Assembly (NCBI GenBank): GCA_032249575.1 | Contig: JAVVHL010000021.1 | Span: forward strand, 1 to 14,635 | DNA from: Calditenuis sp032249575 | Lineage (GTDB): Archaea > Thermoproteota > Nitrososphaeria_A > Caldarchaeales > Calditenuaceae | Direction of reading: 5' to 3' | Length of the DNA: 14,635 nucleotides | Shown here: in pieces, positions 5,799-12,921 of the stretch | How the letters are laid out: every line of letters starts with the position of its first letter | Numbering within the stretch: position 1 is the stretch's first letter | Position numbers and translations under genes: made by a program | Notes under the pieces: generated by a model | Databases searched by the model: none | What the model was told of the DNA's origin: nothing | What the model saw: only the letters and a program-made list of their open reading frames with translations

Positions 5799-7166
5799 CT
5801 GACCGCGGAGAGGCTCCTCGTCAAGGGTGGCGTAGTGGTGACTATGGACGAAGCGCTCGGCGTCATCAGCGACGGAGCGGTACTGATCGAAGGCGACCGG
5901 ATCGCTAAGGTGGGAAGGGTCGGTGAGGTCGAGAGGGAGGGGAAGCCGGACAGGGTTATTGACGCGAAGGGAGGGTTCGTTCTGCCGGGACTCTTCTGCG
6001 GCCACACGCACCTTTACGGCATAGCTTTGAGGGGGGCAGCTCTTAACATCAGGCCTCCCAGCGACTTCCTCCAGATCCTCCAGCGCGTATGGTGGCCGCT
6101 CGACGAGAAGCTCACGAACGAGGACGCCTACGCCACAGCCCTTGCGGCGTGCATCGAGATGGCCCTCTCTGGCACCACCTGCTTCGCCGACACCTACTCG
6201 GCTCCGAACGGGATCGAGGGCTCTCTGGACGCGATCGCTAAGGCCGTGAACGAGGTCGGGATCCGGGGTTTCATAGCCTTCGAGGCGACCGAGAGGAGGT
6301 CCCAGGAGGAGGGAGAGAGGGGGCTGAGGGAGAACGAGCGCTACCTGAGGAACCAGAAGGGCAACGCCTACGGCATGGTCAGCATCCACGCCTCCTTCAC
6401 GGTGACCGACGAGCTCATCAGGAAGGGCGTCGAGGTCTCGGAGAGGTTCGGTTGCCCGATAACGATCCACGTCTCCGAGGGGCCCAACGACGTCTACCAC
6501 AACATCGAGCGGTACGGGAAGAGGACGGTCGAGAGGCTCGAGGAGGTCGGCGCCCTGAGCAGGAGGTCAGTCCTCGCCCACTGCGTCCACCTCAACAGCA
6601 AGGAGATAGCGATCGTCGCCAGGCACGAGGCCAGCATAGCCCACAACCCGATGAGCAACATGCTGAACGCGGTGGGCGTCGCTCCCGTCCCCGAGATGTT
6701 GAGCGCTGGTGTGAACGTCTGCCTCGGCAACGACGGCTACGTCTTCGACATGCTGGAGAACGTGAGGTCCGCTTTCCTCCTCCACAGGGTGAACAGGAGG
6801 GACCCGACGGTCCTGAGCCCCAGGCAGGTCCTCGAGATGGTCACGGTCAGGGCTGCAAGGGCCTACGGGATGAGGGACTACGGCTCCATCGCTCCCGGCA
6901 ATCTGGCAGACCTCGTTGTGCTGAGGCCGAGGCTGATGGCAACGCCGACTACAGGAGACCCGTTCGCCTACATCGTCAACGGGACGTCGGGGGCCGACGT
7001 GAGGCACGTGATCGTGGGAGGCAGGACGATCGTCGAGGAAGGAAGGCTCCTCACCTTGGACCTCGAGGAGGCCGAGAAGAGGATCCTCAGGACGATGGAG
7101 AGGCTCTGGGACCGCTTGGGCACATCTCCTCCTGAAGCGGTGGAACCCCTGTGCCTGGGAAGGTGA
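5799..7166 (+). CDS. SsnA-like amidohydrolase (TRZ/ATZ/cytosine-deaminase group)
   Basis: Metal-dependent hydrolase or deaminase acting on a cyclic amine or amidine. With a CTG start it has 455 residues. The N-terminal beta part LLVKGGVVVTMDE is followed by metal ligands HTH (His69 and 71), SIHASFTV, IHVSEG (His224), LAHCVHL and GNDG (Asp312), the mononuclear-metal pattern of this group. PSDFLQILQRVWWPLDEKL and the early TYSAPNGIEGSL stretch resemble E. coli SsnA more than atrazine or S-adenosylhomocysteine enzymes, as far as memory allows. Start: GTG 5835 would delete the first beta strand, whereas CTG 5799 restores it and sits 5 bases after a strong Shine-Dalgarno. It is the middle gene of the LLM-ssnA-PLP operon, with 11 and 4 base gaps. 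SsnA belongs to the E. coli purine/urate catabolic locus, so a purine-derived substrate is inferred. Confidence 0.85.
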   Translation: MTAERLLVKGGVVVTMDEALGVISDGAVLIEGDRIAKVGRVGEVEREGKPDRVIDAKGGFVLPGLFCGHTHLYGIALRGAALNIRPPSDFLQILQRVWWPLDEKLTNEDAYATALAACIEMALSGTTCFADTYSAPNGIEGSLDAIAKAVNEVGIRGFIAFEATERRSQEEGERGLRENERYLRNQKGNAYGMVSIHASFTVTDELIRKGVEVSERFGCPITIHVSEGPNDVYHNIERYGKRTVERLEEVGALSRRSVLAHCVHLNSKEIAIVARHEASIAHNPMSNMLNAVGVAPVPEMLSAGVNVCLGNDGYVFDMLENVRSAFLLHRVNRRDPTVLSPRQVLEMVTVRAARAYGMRDYGSIAPGNLADLVVLRPRLMATPTTGDPFAYIVNGTSGADVRHVIVGGRTIVEEGRLLTLDLEEAEKRILRTMERLWDRLGTSPPEAVEPLCLGR

Positions 7167-7168
7167 TC
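7161..7168 (+). promoter_or_regulatory. Shine-Dalgarno of the PLP enzyme gene, containing the previous stop codon
   Basis: AGGTGATC holds the TGA stop of the SsnA-like gene (7164-7166) and lies 2 bases before ATG 7171. This suggests translational coupling. Confidence 0.7.
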
Positions 7169-7170
7169 CG

Positions 7171-8448
7171 ATGTCGGGTCAGAGGTCGAGGTCCTACGTG
7201 GTGGAGCTGGTCTGCTCGAGGTGCGGGACGAGCTACAGGCCTGAGGACGGCCCGGTGATGTGCAGCAGGATGGACCTCGGCAGGCTCGACGTGATCTACG
7301 ATTATGAGGCGATCAAGGAGGTCCTGAGCAGGCAGGTCATCGAGTCGAGGCCGAGGGAGTTGGGCGTCTGGAGGTACCAGGAGCTGATGCCCGCTTCGGT
7401 GGAGTTCGCATCGCCCATCCGAGAGGGTTGGACGCCGACGGTCTTCTCGGGCAGGCTCAACGAGTTCCTCGGGACCAAGGCGGTCTACCTCAAGGACGAG
7501 ACGCGTAACCCCACAGGCTCCTTCAAGGACAGGGCGATGGCAGTGGGCGTCGCGAAGGCGGCGGAGCTCGGGAAGAGGGTGGCCGTCACTGCGTCCAGCG
7601 GCAACGCTGCCTCCTCCCTCGCTGCCTACTGCGCCTCCCTGGGCATCTCCTGCTACGCCTTCGTACCCGAAGACGTCTCGATGGGCAAGGCCGCCCAGCT
7701 GATCACCTTCGGCGCCAAGCTCTTCAGGGTCAAGGCTGTTGAGGAGGGTAAGGACCCGACGGTCGACCTGATGGTCAAAGCCGTAAAGGCCTTCGGCTGG
7801 TATCCGTGCCCCAGCTTCGGTCCCTTCAACCCGTATCAGGTCGAGGGCCCCAAGACCGTGAGCTACGAGATACTGGAGCAGTTCGGCTGGGAGGCGCCGG
7901 ACGCGATCCTCGTGCCGACCGGTTCAGGGTGCTTCATCACCGGCCTCTGGAAGGGCCTCAGGGACATGACGGAGCTGGGCCTTCTGCGTGAAGAGGACCT
8001 GCCGATGCTGATCCCGGTCCAGCCTGAGGGCAACCAGCAGCTCGTGAGGGCCATCAACTCGGGGACTCCCTTCGAGAAGATAGAGCCCGAGAGGAACCCG
8101 AGGTCCGTCGCTTCTGGGCTCCTCGACCCCTTCCCCTGGGACGGAGACGCGGCGATAGAGGGGGTGAAGAAGACTAAGGGCAAGGGGGTGGCGGTCCCTG
8201 ACGACGAGATAATGGAGTCGGTCAGGGTACTCGCATCCAGAGCAGGCGTCTTCGCGGAGCCATCCGGTGCCGTCGGCCTCGCGGCCCTCAGGCGTCTCCT
8301 CGACGAGGGATTCCTGGACAGGTCTGACAGGGTAGTCGTTCTGGTGACCGGGTCGGGCCTGAAAGAGGTAGAGAAGCTCTTGGGAAGCGTCGGCGAGATT
8401 CCGCTGATCAGGCCTGAGGTCGAGGAGCTGAGGCGCTACCTGGGCTGA
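7171..8448 (+). CDS. Threonine-synthase-like PLP enzyme (fold type II)
   Basis: Pyridoxal-phosphate enzyme carrying out beta/gamma elimination or replacement on an amino acid. The 425 residues have a threonine-synthase-like N-terminal cysteine motif (C15-x2-C18 and C31), but the expected fourth cysteine is missing (CSRMD). The PLP lysine is K119 in NPTGSFKDRAM; SSGNAASSLAAYC is the substrate-binding loop, and PTGSGCFITGLWKG is the phosphate loop, with Cys where threonine synthases usually have Asn. It ends with the EPSGAVGLAAL and VVVLVTGSGLK motifs. ATG 7171 follows a clear Shine-Dalgarno, 4 bases after the SsnA-like stop. It is the last gene of the operon and overlaps the convergent hydantoinase by 13 bases. 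It could be an ordinary threonine synthase; an aspartate kinase lies 4.5 kb away but on the other strand and not in an operon with it. Alternatively it may fill the role of the PLP ammonia-lyase YgeX in a purine pathway, though its active-site motif is not of the YgeX type. Confidence 0.85.
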   Translation: MSGQRSRSYVVELVCSRCGTSYRPEDGPVMCSRMDLGRLDVIYDYEAIKEVLSRQVIESRPRELGVWRYQELMPASVEFASPIREGWTPTVFSGRLNEFLGTKAVYLKDETRNPTGSFKDRAMAVGVAKAAELGKRVAVTASSGNAASSLAAYCASLGISCYAFVPEDVSMGKAAQLITFGAKLFRVKAVEEGKDPTVDLMVKAVKAFGWYPCPSFGPFNPYQVEGPKTVSYEILEQFGWEAPDAILVPTGSGCFITGLWKGLRDMTELGLLREEDLPMLIPVQPEGNQQLVRAINSGTPFEKIEPERNPRSVASGLLDPFPWDGDAAIEGVKKTKGKGVAVPDDEIMESVRVLASRAGVFAEPSGAVGLAALRRLLDEGFLDRSDRVVVLVTGSGLKEVEKLLGSVGEIPLIRPEVEELRRYLG

Positions 8449-9833
8449 TTGGCGCTCTGCCTCTTCCTGTGCAGGTACTCGCCCCTTCCTGGCTTCCCCG
8501 TGATCTGACCTTCCTCGGCCACCACCTCTCCTCTGGCCACCGTGACGACAGGATAGCCTGTGACCTCGATGCCCTCGTAGATCGAGTGGTCGAGGGCGCT
8601 GTGGAGCACGTCCTTCCCAAGCCTCACCTTCCTCTCGGGATCGATGACGACTATGTCTGCGTCCCAGCCGACGGCTATCCTCCCCTTCCTGTGGGAGAGG
8701 CCGTAGATCTTTGCGGGGTTGTAGGAGGTCAGCTCGACGAACCTCTCCAAACCAATTAGGCCCTTCCTCACTCCCTCCGAGAACAGTACAGGCACGATCA
8801 ACTCCGTCCCCTGAACCCCACCAGGTATCTCCCTGAAGTCCTTCGACCTGAGCTTGTGGACGGCGAGGTAGGGAGCGTGGTCGCTGCCTATTACGTCGAT
8901 CGTCCCATCGGATACCCCTCGCCAGAGGGCCTCCCTGTCCAGCTCGGTCCTGAGGGGAGGCGCCATCACGAACAGGGGCCCTCTATCGGTCCTGTAGACC
9001 TCCTTCGTGAAGAGAAGGTAGTGGGGGCACGTCTCGCCCCTTGCCCTGACGCCGGACCTCTTCAAGGCCCTCAGCGAGGAAAGGGCGGCGGCCGACGAGA
9101 TGTGGACGACGAGGAACTCCACACCCGTGACCGTTGAGATGAAGCCTATTCTGTTGACGGCCTCCGCCTCAGCGTAATCGGGCCTGCTCGACTCATAATG
9201 CGCCACGTCCGTCCTCCCCTCGAAGGCCAGCTCCTCCGTCGCCCTAGCTATCATCTCCTCGTTCTCGCAGTGGCAGAGCATCAGCACGTCCATCGCCGCC
9301 AGCTCCCTCGAGAGCCTGATCAGGGAGCCGTCGTCTATCATCAGGCCCCTCGCCCTGTAAGCCGTGAAGACCTTGACGGATGCGACGCCCCTCTCCTCGA
9401 CGAGTCGCCTCAGCTCGGTGATCCTCTGGCCGTTGACCTCGAGGACGCAGACGTGGAGACCGAAGTCGACGATGGCCTTCCCTTTCGCAACCTTCAGCCT
9501 CTCCTCGAAGGCCTCAACGAGGGACTGGCCCCTCATCGGTGTCACGAAGTCGATGACCGTCGTCACGCCGCCTGCCGCCGCGCTCTCCGTCCCAGTCCTG
9601 AAGTCGTCGGCCGTCCTGATACCTGGCCCGTAGTCCATCTCGAAGTGGACGTGTCCGTCTATCGCTCCTGGAACGACCAGCTTGCCCGTGCAGTCGATGA
9701 CCCTGTCAGCCCTCTCGTCGACGACCTTCGCGAGCTTGACGACCTTACCTCCTGCGATCGCGATCTCACATTCCTGCATTCCAGAGACGTCCACGACCTT
9801 ACAGTTCCTCAGGACGAGGTCGTACGTCGTCAC
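8436..9833 (-). CDS. Dihydropyrimidinase / hydantoinase family amidohydrolase
   Basis: Zn-dependent hydrolase that opens cyclic amides such as hydantoins, dihydropyrimidines or related purine breakdown products. The 465-residue product keeps the full dinuclear site: HVH (His61, 63), the carboxylated lysine in SVKVFTAY (Lys154) with Tyr159, CHCENEE (His188), VHISSAAA (His244) and GSDHAPY (Asp318). The N- and C-terminal beta sandwich is present (early VLRNCKVVDV; late VVARGEVVAEEG). GTG 9833 is the start; GGTGA lies 7 bases upstream on the minus strand. It follows the adenine deaminase gene with a 21-base gap and is surely in its operon. It converges on the PLP enzyme gene (13-base overlap). 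The E. coli relative HyuA sits with ygeW and ssnA. Allantoinase is an alternative, but SVKVFTAY and the DGHVHFE context favour dihydropyrimidinase/hydantoinase; the true substrate is unknown. Confidence 0.9.
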   Translation of the reverse strand: MTTYDLVLRNCKVVDVSGMQECEIAIAGGKVVKLAKVVDERADRVIDCTGKLVVPGAIDGHVHFEMDYGPGIRTADDFRTGTESAAAGGVTTVIDFVTPMRGQSLVEAFEERLKVAKGKAIVDFGLHVCVLEVNGQRITELRRLVEERGVASVKVFTAYRARGLMIDDGSLIRLSRELAAMDVLMLCHCENEEMIARATEELAFEGRTDVAHYESSRPDYAEAEAVNRIGFISTVTGVEFLVVHISSAAALSSLRALKRSGVRARGETCPHYLLFTKEVYRTDRGPLFVMAPPLRTELDREALWRGVSDGTIDVIGSDHAPYLAVHKLRSKDFREIPGGVQGTELIVPVLFSEGVRKGLIGLERFVELTSYNPAKIYGLSHRKGRIAVGWDADIVVIDPERKVRLGKDVLHSALDHSIYEGIEVTGYPVVTVARGEVVAEEGQITGKPGRGEYLHRKRQSANQPR

Positions 9834-9840
9834 CAGGCCC

Positions 9841-9845
9841 TCACC
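9841..9845 (-). promoter_or_regulatory. Shine-Dalgarno of the hydantoinase gene
   Basis: Minus-strand GGTGA, 7 bases before GTG 9833, in the 21-base gap after the adenine deaminase stop. It supports GTG as the start and translation as the second gene of an operon. Confidence 0.55.
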
Positions 9846-9854
9846 GAACAGCGT

Positions 9855-11651
9855 TCACGCAGGAAGTACCTCGATGACCGGGTCGAGGAAGCGCTGGTTC
9901 GTGACGTCGAAGAGGCCCATGTCGGTGATCCTGTAGGCTGGGATGACGGAGAGCGTCATGAGCGAGACGAGCGGCATGTAGGGGTGATCTATGGCGTCCA
10001 GCTTCCTCAGAGCCTCCCTGAACGCCCTCATCTTCCCGGCCATCACCTCCACCGGCTCCTCCGACATCAACCCCGCTACCGGGAGCTCGATCAGTGCGAG
10101 GACCTTTCCGTTGAGGGCCGCGGCCATCCCACCACCCGCCTTCACCACTTCGTTCGCAGCTACGTACATGTCCGACGGGTCGGTCCCGACGACGGCGAGG
10201 TTGTGCGAGTCGTGGGCCACAGTTGTAGCCACAGCGCCCCTCCTCAGCATGTTCCTCACGAAGCCGACCCCGCTCTTGCCGTGCTTCCCGTGCCTCTCGA
10301 TCACCTTCATCAGCGCCACATCACCAAGTACTGGCCTGCGGTTCCTAACCTCAACGACGGCCTCCGAAGCCTTTGTCACTATCATCTGGAGGAAGGTCCA
10401 GGCCACGTCGCCCTGAACCTCCTCGGGCCTCGGGAAGTCGACCACCCTCACCTTCATCCTTCCGTTCTCGATCGGTGCGATGAACTCGAAGTCCTCGGGC
10501 CTCAGGCTCCTCACCTTCACCGTCCCATATGCCCTCCTGTCGAAGGGTCTTCTCTCGAGGTTGACGATCATCTTGCCTTCCTTGGCGACGGGGACGCCGT
10601 TCGAGACCACTAGATCTACCTCGACCCTCCTGAGGTCCTTGAGGACCACGACGTCCGCGAGCCTGCCCGGAGCTATCGCACCTATCTCCCTCATCCTCAT
10701 GTGCTCAGCCGGCCTGAGGGTCGCGCTCCTTATCGCCTCGACCTCGTCCATCCCCGCCTCTATCATCGACCTGATCACGAAGTCCAGGTGTCCCTTCTCG
10801 AGGAGCGTGTCGGGCATCACGTCGTCCGTCACGAAGATCACCCTGTTCCATCCGCTAGGCACGGACTTCAGCGCCTCAACGAACCTCTTGGTGTCCAAGA
10901 TGTAGGGGCCCCTTAGCTTTACGTACATGCCCCGCCTCAGCTTCTCGAGCATCGATTCGACCGTGAAGTTCTCGTGGTCTGCCTCCGGGCCTGCAGCGAT
11001 GTAGGCGTTCAGCCTCGCACCTGAGAGGAGGACGCAGTGGCCGTCGATGACGACGTTCTTCCTCCATCCCAGCTCGAGGATCCGCATGAACTTCTCCTCC
11101 CCTCTCAGAACCGCCTCGAAGTCCATCACCTCGCCCAGCCCAGCTATCCCGTCCCAACCGAGCGCCTCCTCGATGTCCTCCGGCGTCACCTCAGCGCCGG
11201 CGGTGACCGCGTTCGATTCGGGAACGCATGTAGGCATGAAATAGTAGATCTTCATCGGTAGCCCCCTCGAGTTCTCCAGCATCATCTTGACCCCCTCCTT
11301 CCCGAGGACGTTCGCTATCTCGTGCGGGTCAGCTACGACGGTGGTGGTGCCGTGGGGAAGGACAGCCTCTGCGAACCTGACAGGCGTCACCATGCTGCTC
11401 TCGATGTGTAGGTGGGTGTCGATGAAGCCGGGCACCGCGACGCCCCGAGCCTCGATAACCGTCTCCGCCTTCCGCTCCTCCTTGCCGAGGTAGACGATCC
11501 TGTCCCTGTAGACCCCGATGTTGAGTTCCTCGATCTCGCCGGAGAAGACGTTCAGCACCTCTGCGCCCTTGATCAGGAGCGTCAGGACCCTCAGCCCCTG
11601 CGCCGCCTCGACGAGCTCCCTTATGCTCGATGCAGACCTCACACCTCTCAC
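9855..11651 (-). CDS. ade: Adenine deaminase
   Basis: Converts adenine to hypoxanthine and ammonia in the cytoplasm. The 598-residue length and motifs fit the bacterial/archaeal Ade family: PGFIDTHLHIESSM (His80, His82, Glu84), TTVVADPHEIANVLG (Asp108, His110), GLGEVMD (Glu174), DGHCVLLSG (His205), FVTDDVMPDTLLEKGHLD (Asp276), and in the C-terminal domain DSHNLAVVG and AGGGMAA. Metal and catalytic residues all appear present. The predicted start is GTG 11651; an in-frame GTG at 11642 is an alternative if the weak AT tract near 11665-11673 is the promoter. It is the first gene of a two-gene operon with the hydantoinase, suggesting that adenine, or an adenine-like base, enters the same catabolic route. 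It diverges from rpsD across 108 bases. Adenine salvage is a more ordinary alternative role. Confidence 0.95.
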   Translation of the reverse strand: MRGVRSASSIRELVEAAQGLRVLTLLIKGAEVLNVFSGEIEELNIGVYRDRIVYLGKEERKAETVIEARGVAVPGFIDTHLHIESSMVTPVRFAEAVLPHGTTTVVADPHEIANVLGKEGVKMMLENSRGLPMKIYYFMPTCVPESNAVTAGAEVTPEDIEEALGWDGIAGLGEVMDFEAVLRGEEKFMRILELGWRKNVVIDGHCVLLSGARLNAYIAAGPEADHENFTVESMLEKLRRGMYVKLRGPYILDTKRFVEALKSVPSGWNRVIFVTDDVMPDTLLEKGHLDFVIRSMIEAGMDEVEAIRSATLRPAEHMRMREIGAIAPGRLADVVVLKDLRRVEVDLVVSNGVPVAKEGKMIVNLERRPFDRRAYGTVKVRSLRPEDFEFIAPIENGRMKVRVVDFPRPEEVQGDVAWTFLQMIVTKASEAVVEVRNRRPVLGDVALMKVIERHGKHGKSGVGFVRNMLRRGAVATTVAHDSHNLAVVGTDPSDMYVAANEVVKAGGGMAAALNGKVLALIELPVAGLMSEEPVEVMAGKMRAFREALRKLDAIDHPYMPLVSLMTLSVIPAYRITDMGLFDVTNQRFLDPVIEVLPA

Positions 11652-11727
11652 AACCCACTACCAGGATTTTTGGTTAGAGGAATCGGTTCAACCTGCCGGT
11701 CCGGGACCTCAGTTGTCATGCGGTAGG

Positions 11728-11735
11728 TCTAATAC
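11728..11735 (+). promoter_or_regulatory. TATA-box candidate for rpsD
   Basis: TCTAATAC, centre 28 bases before ATG 11760, fits a leaderless or nearly leaderless ribosomal protein message. The region 11652-11759 shows no other clear element. Confidence 0.5.
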
Positions 11736-11759
11736 GGACTCGGAGCCGCTTCAAGGGGA

Positions 11760-12260
11760 ATGGGCGATCCGAAGAGGCCGAGGAAGAAGTACGAGACGCC
11801 GAGGCACCCGTGGCGCGCTGACAGGTTGATGGAGGAGCTCCGGCTCGTCGGAGAGTACGGCCTGAGGAACAAGAGGGAGCTCTGGAGGGCCCAGGCGATC
11901 CTAAGAAAGTACAGGAAGATAGCGAGGAGCCTCTTCGTCCTGACCGGCGAGGAGAGGGTTCGGAGGGAGTCGGAGCTCATCAGGACTTTGGCGAAGTACG
12001 GGCTTGTCTCCGAGAACGCGACGGCCGACGACGTGCTCAGGCTCACGGTGAGGGACATCCTCGAGCGGAGGCTCCAGACCGTGGTCTACAGGCTCGGATT
12101 GGCCAAGACCATCTACCACGCCAGGCAGCTGATAGTCCACAGGCACATAGCGATCGGCGACCAGATCGTGAACGTTCCCGGCTATTTGGTGAAGAAGGAG
12201 GAGGAAGGCCAGATCAGGCTTCTGCTCCGTCCGAAGACCGAATCCGCTCCGGCCCAGTAA
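11760..12260 (+). CDS. rpsD: 30S ribosomal protein S4
   Basis: Primary 16S rRNA-binding protein that nucleates small-subunit assembly. The 166 residues are of archaeal length. The N-terminus MGDPKRPRKKYETPRHPW is archaeal in type; the S4 RNA-binding domain spans about residues 102-153 (LERRLQTVVYRLGL, ARQLIVHRHIAIGDQIV). ATG 11760 is the only sensible start and is placed by a TATA-like box 28 bases upstream. In most archaea this gene lies between the genes for S13 and S11, ahead of RNA polymerase subunit D. Here the neighbours are adenine deaminase and a ribbon-helix-helix protein, so it appears detached from that operon. Certain as to family; S13, S11 and RpoD are not in this window. Confidence 0.97.
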   Translation: MGDPKRPRKKYETPRHPWRADRLMEELRLVGEYGLRNKRELWRAQAILRKYRKIARSLFVLTGEERVRRESELIRTLAKYGLVSENATADDVLRLTVRDILERRLQTVVYRLGLAKTIYHARQLIVHRHIAIGDQIVNVPGYLVKKEEEGQIRLLLRPKTESAPAQ

Positions 12261-12286
12261 GGGCCCGTCAACAAACAAACACAAAT

Positions 12287-12293
12287 GAATAAC
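12287..12293 (+). promoter_or_regulatory. Weak TATA-box candidate for the ribbon-helix-helix gene
   Basis: TGAATAA-like stretch centred 27 bases before TTG 12317. It would make TTG a leaderless start. The intergenic region also has an imperfect acaaacaaacacaaa run at about 12270-12284. Confidence 0.35.
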
Positions 12294-12316
12294 GCCTTGT
12301 AAGTAATGCTACAGGG

Positions 12317-12910
12317 TTGGACGCAGTTAGAGAGAGGACCACCATTGCGGTCAGGCGGGAGGTGGCCGAAAAACTATCGGAGTTGGCGAAGGAGAGGAAG
12401 TCCTCGGTCTACGCCCTGGCCTCCAGCATCCTCGAGCAGGGGATTGAGGTAATCAAAGAGAGCGGGAGCGACTCGGTGATCTCAAACCTCTGGCGGGTCT
12501 ACAAGGTCCTCCGTGACGCCGACGCGGTCGTCTTGCCCTCCTACTTCATGGACGCGCTGATCAAGGAGCTTTACAACCACGACAGGAAGAAGCTCTTCTC
12601 CCTCTTCAGCCAGCTGGGAAGGGACATCGGCCTCCTGATGAAGACCTACGCCTCGAGCTTCGAGGAGCTCGTGAGCCTCGCAACGCTCTTCTCCTACTTC
12701 TTCCCGCTGAAGAGGGTCGAGCTGAGGAACCTCGGGAAGGACGGACTCGAGATATCGGTCGTGGGGGTCGGCGAGTCGGTCGAGACGACCGAGGCAGTCT
12801 CGGTTGCGGCCAAGGAGATGCTCTCGGTCTTCGGGGTAGAGGTCGTCAACCAGACAGTCACGAGGGGGATGATGAAGCTCGTCGTGAAGCCGAAGGCCAA
12901 CAAGCAGTGA
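12317..12910 (+). CDS. Ribbon-helix-helix N-terminal protein of unknown function
   Basis: I do not recognise a named family. Residues about 5-47 fit a ribbon-helix-helix DNA-binding fold: strand RTTIAVRREV, helix AEKLSELAKERKSS, helix VYALASSILEQGIEVI. The remaining 150 residues contain a helical stretch (RKKLFSLFSQLGRDIGLLMK and EELVSLATLFSYFFPLKR) and then an alpha/beta part (LEISVVGVGESVE, AVSVAAKEMLSVFGVEVVNQ, MMKLVVKPK), which may be a ligand or dimerisation domain. TTG 12317 is the start; no Shine-Dalgarno is evident, and a weak TATA-like box 27 bases upstream supports leaderless initiation. It follows rpsD by 56 bases and converges on the aspartate kinase gene with 11 bases between stops. 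A DNA-binding regulator is likely; what it controls is unknown. Confidence 0.65.
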   Translation: MDAVRERTTIAVRREVAEKLSELAKERKSSVYALASSILEQGIEVIKESGSDSVISNLWRVYKVLRDADAVVLPSYFMDALIKELYNHDRKKLFSLFSQLGRDIGLLMKTYASSFEELVSLATLFSYFFPLKRVELRNLGKDGLEISVVGVGESVETTEAVSVAAKEMLSVFGVEVVNQTVTRGMMKLVVKPKANKQ

Positions 12911-12921
12911 GCGCTTGAAGC

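Noticed and set aside
5520..6500. Minus-strand open frame (326 codons) opposite the LLM and SsnA-like genes
   Set aside because: The opposite strand carries complete, motif-bearing genes with proper ribosome sites; this frame has none.
9198..10613. Long plus-strand open frame (471 codons) across the hydantoinase and adenine deaminase genes
   Set aside because: It runs antisense to two well-supported enzymes, has low-complexity His/Arg/Pro/Asp-rich composition and no domain. Long antisense frames are expected in GC-rich DNA.
12270..12284. acaaacaaacacaaa run as a repeat or CRISPR-like element
   Set aside because: It is a short imperfect run in a 56-base gap, with no spacer-repeat structure.
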